DNA of 64,000 nucleotides, from positions 455,988 through 519,987 of the forward strand of contig NZ_CVSW01000032.1 of assembly GCF_001180265.1 (NCBI RefSeq), read 5' to 3'. The stretch comes from Prochlorococcus marinus. GTDB lineage: Bacteria > Cyanobacteriota > Cyanobacteriia > PCC-6307 > Cyanobiaceae. Shown piece by piece: positions 63,945-64,000 of the stretch (positions are counted from its first letter, which is position 1; every line of letters starts with the position of its first letter). A model generated the notes under the pieces. The model was not told the DNA's origin. It saw only the letters and a list, made by a program, of their open reading frames with translations, and did no database searches. The translations under genes were made by a program, and so were the position numbers.

Positions 63945-64000
63945 ATGGCATACATAGAATGGGACTATACAGTAATAACAAGTATGGTAGAAAAACAAGG
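63945..64000 (+). CDS. Partial gene, N-terminus only
   Basis: ATG at 63945 with MAYIEWDYTVITSMVEKQ in frame to the window edge (18 full codons). Not enough to assign. Confidence 0.35.
   Translation, partial: MAYIEWDYTVITSMVEKQ

Overview
The window is a stretch of chromosome from a high-light-adapted Prochlorococcus (marine picocyanobacterium). This is inferred from the very low GC content, the short intergenic spaces, a plastid-type terminal oxidase, a high-light-inducible-like protein, the picocyanobacterial DUF1651, DUF3104, DUF3764 and DUF4278 families, and the order miaE-cobI-DUF1823-der-ecfT-pipX-pipY-sepF-proC. I could not run a search, so the strain (HLII-like) is a guess. Recognition of families rests on motifs and memory.

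Layout. (1) 1-24,240 is a gene-poor, lineage-specific zone full of small proteins. Many are 28-60 residue single-helix peptides that are easily missed. Recognisable genes here are a truncated NdhF-like membrane protein, PTOX, a CRTISO-like FAD enzyme, tatA, peroxiredoxin Q, arfB, a CPBP membrane protease, proline iminopeptidase, a photolyase/cryptochrome, the thiamin-salvage pair tenA-thiD, a cupin_5 protein and a tandem set of three small stress-type proteins. (2) 24,294-31,419 is a defence island: a complete Type I restriction-modification operon (hsdR-hsdM-hsdS, overlapping stops and starts) with a DUF4268/PD-(D/E)XK-like nuclease downstream and a small exported protein upstream. A broken tRNA-Pro fragment lies between hsdS and the DUF4268 gene. 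(3) 31,837-32,000 carries tRNA-Thr(GGU) and tRNA-Tyr(GUA). (4) 32,101-64,000 is dense core genome: aroQ, miaE, cobI, der, an EcfT-type permease, pipX-pipY (nitrogen signalling), sepF, proC, a GT4 glycosyltransferase, recO, a DeoC-like protein, hpf, lipB, an acyl-activating enzyme, pdhC, queA, cysK, two Cys/Met-metabolism PLP enzymes, rpsD, yidD, murE, a cyst(e)ine-lyase-like enzyme, an ArsM-like methyltransferase, nfu, mqo, lepA, an oligopeptide-type ABC permease and trmH.

How it fits together. The core half serves translation (der, hpf, rpsD, lepA, queA, miaE, trmH, arfB), sulphur amino acids and Fe-S (cysK, two Cys/Met enzymes, cyst(e)ine lyase, nfu), lipoate and pyruvate dehydrogenase (lipB, pdhC), and nitrogen control (pipX/pipY). 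The first half looks like adaptation to light and redox stress (PTOX, Hli-like, photolyase, PrxQ, CRTISO-like). The least explained items are a structured RNA candidate with a strong terminator (about 13,590-13,903), a structured leader on the DUF4278 gene (58,040-58,131), a frameshifted small gene at 17,118-17,458, a DeoC-like protein without its Schiff-base lysine, and the broken tRNA in the restriction island.
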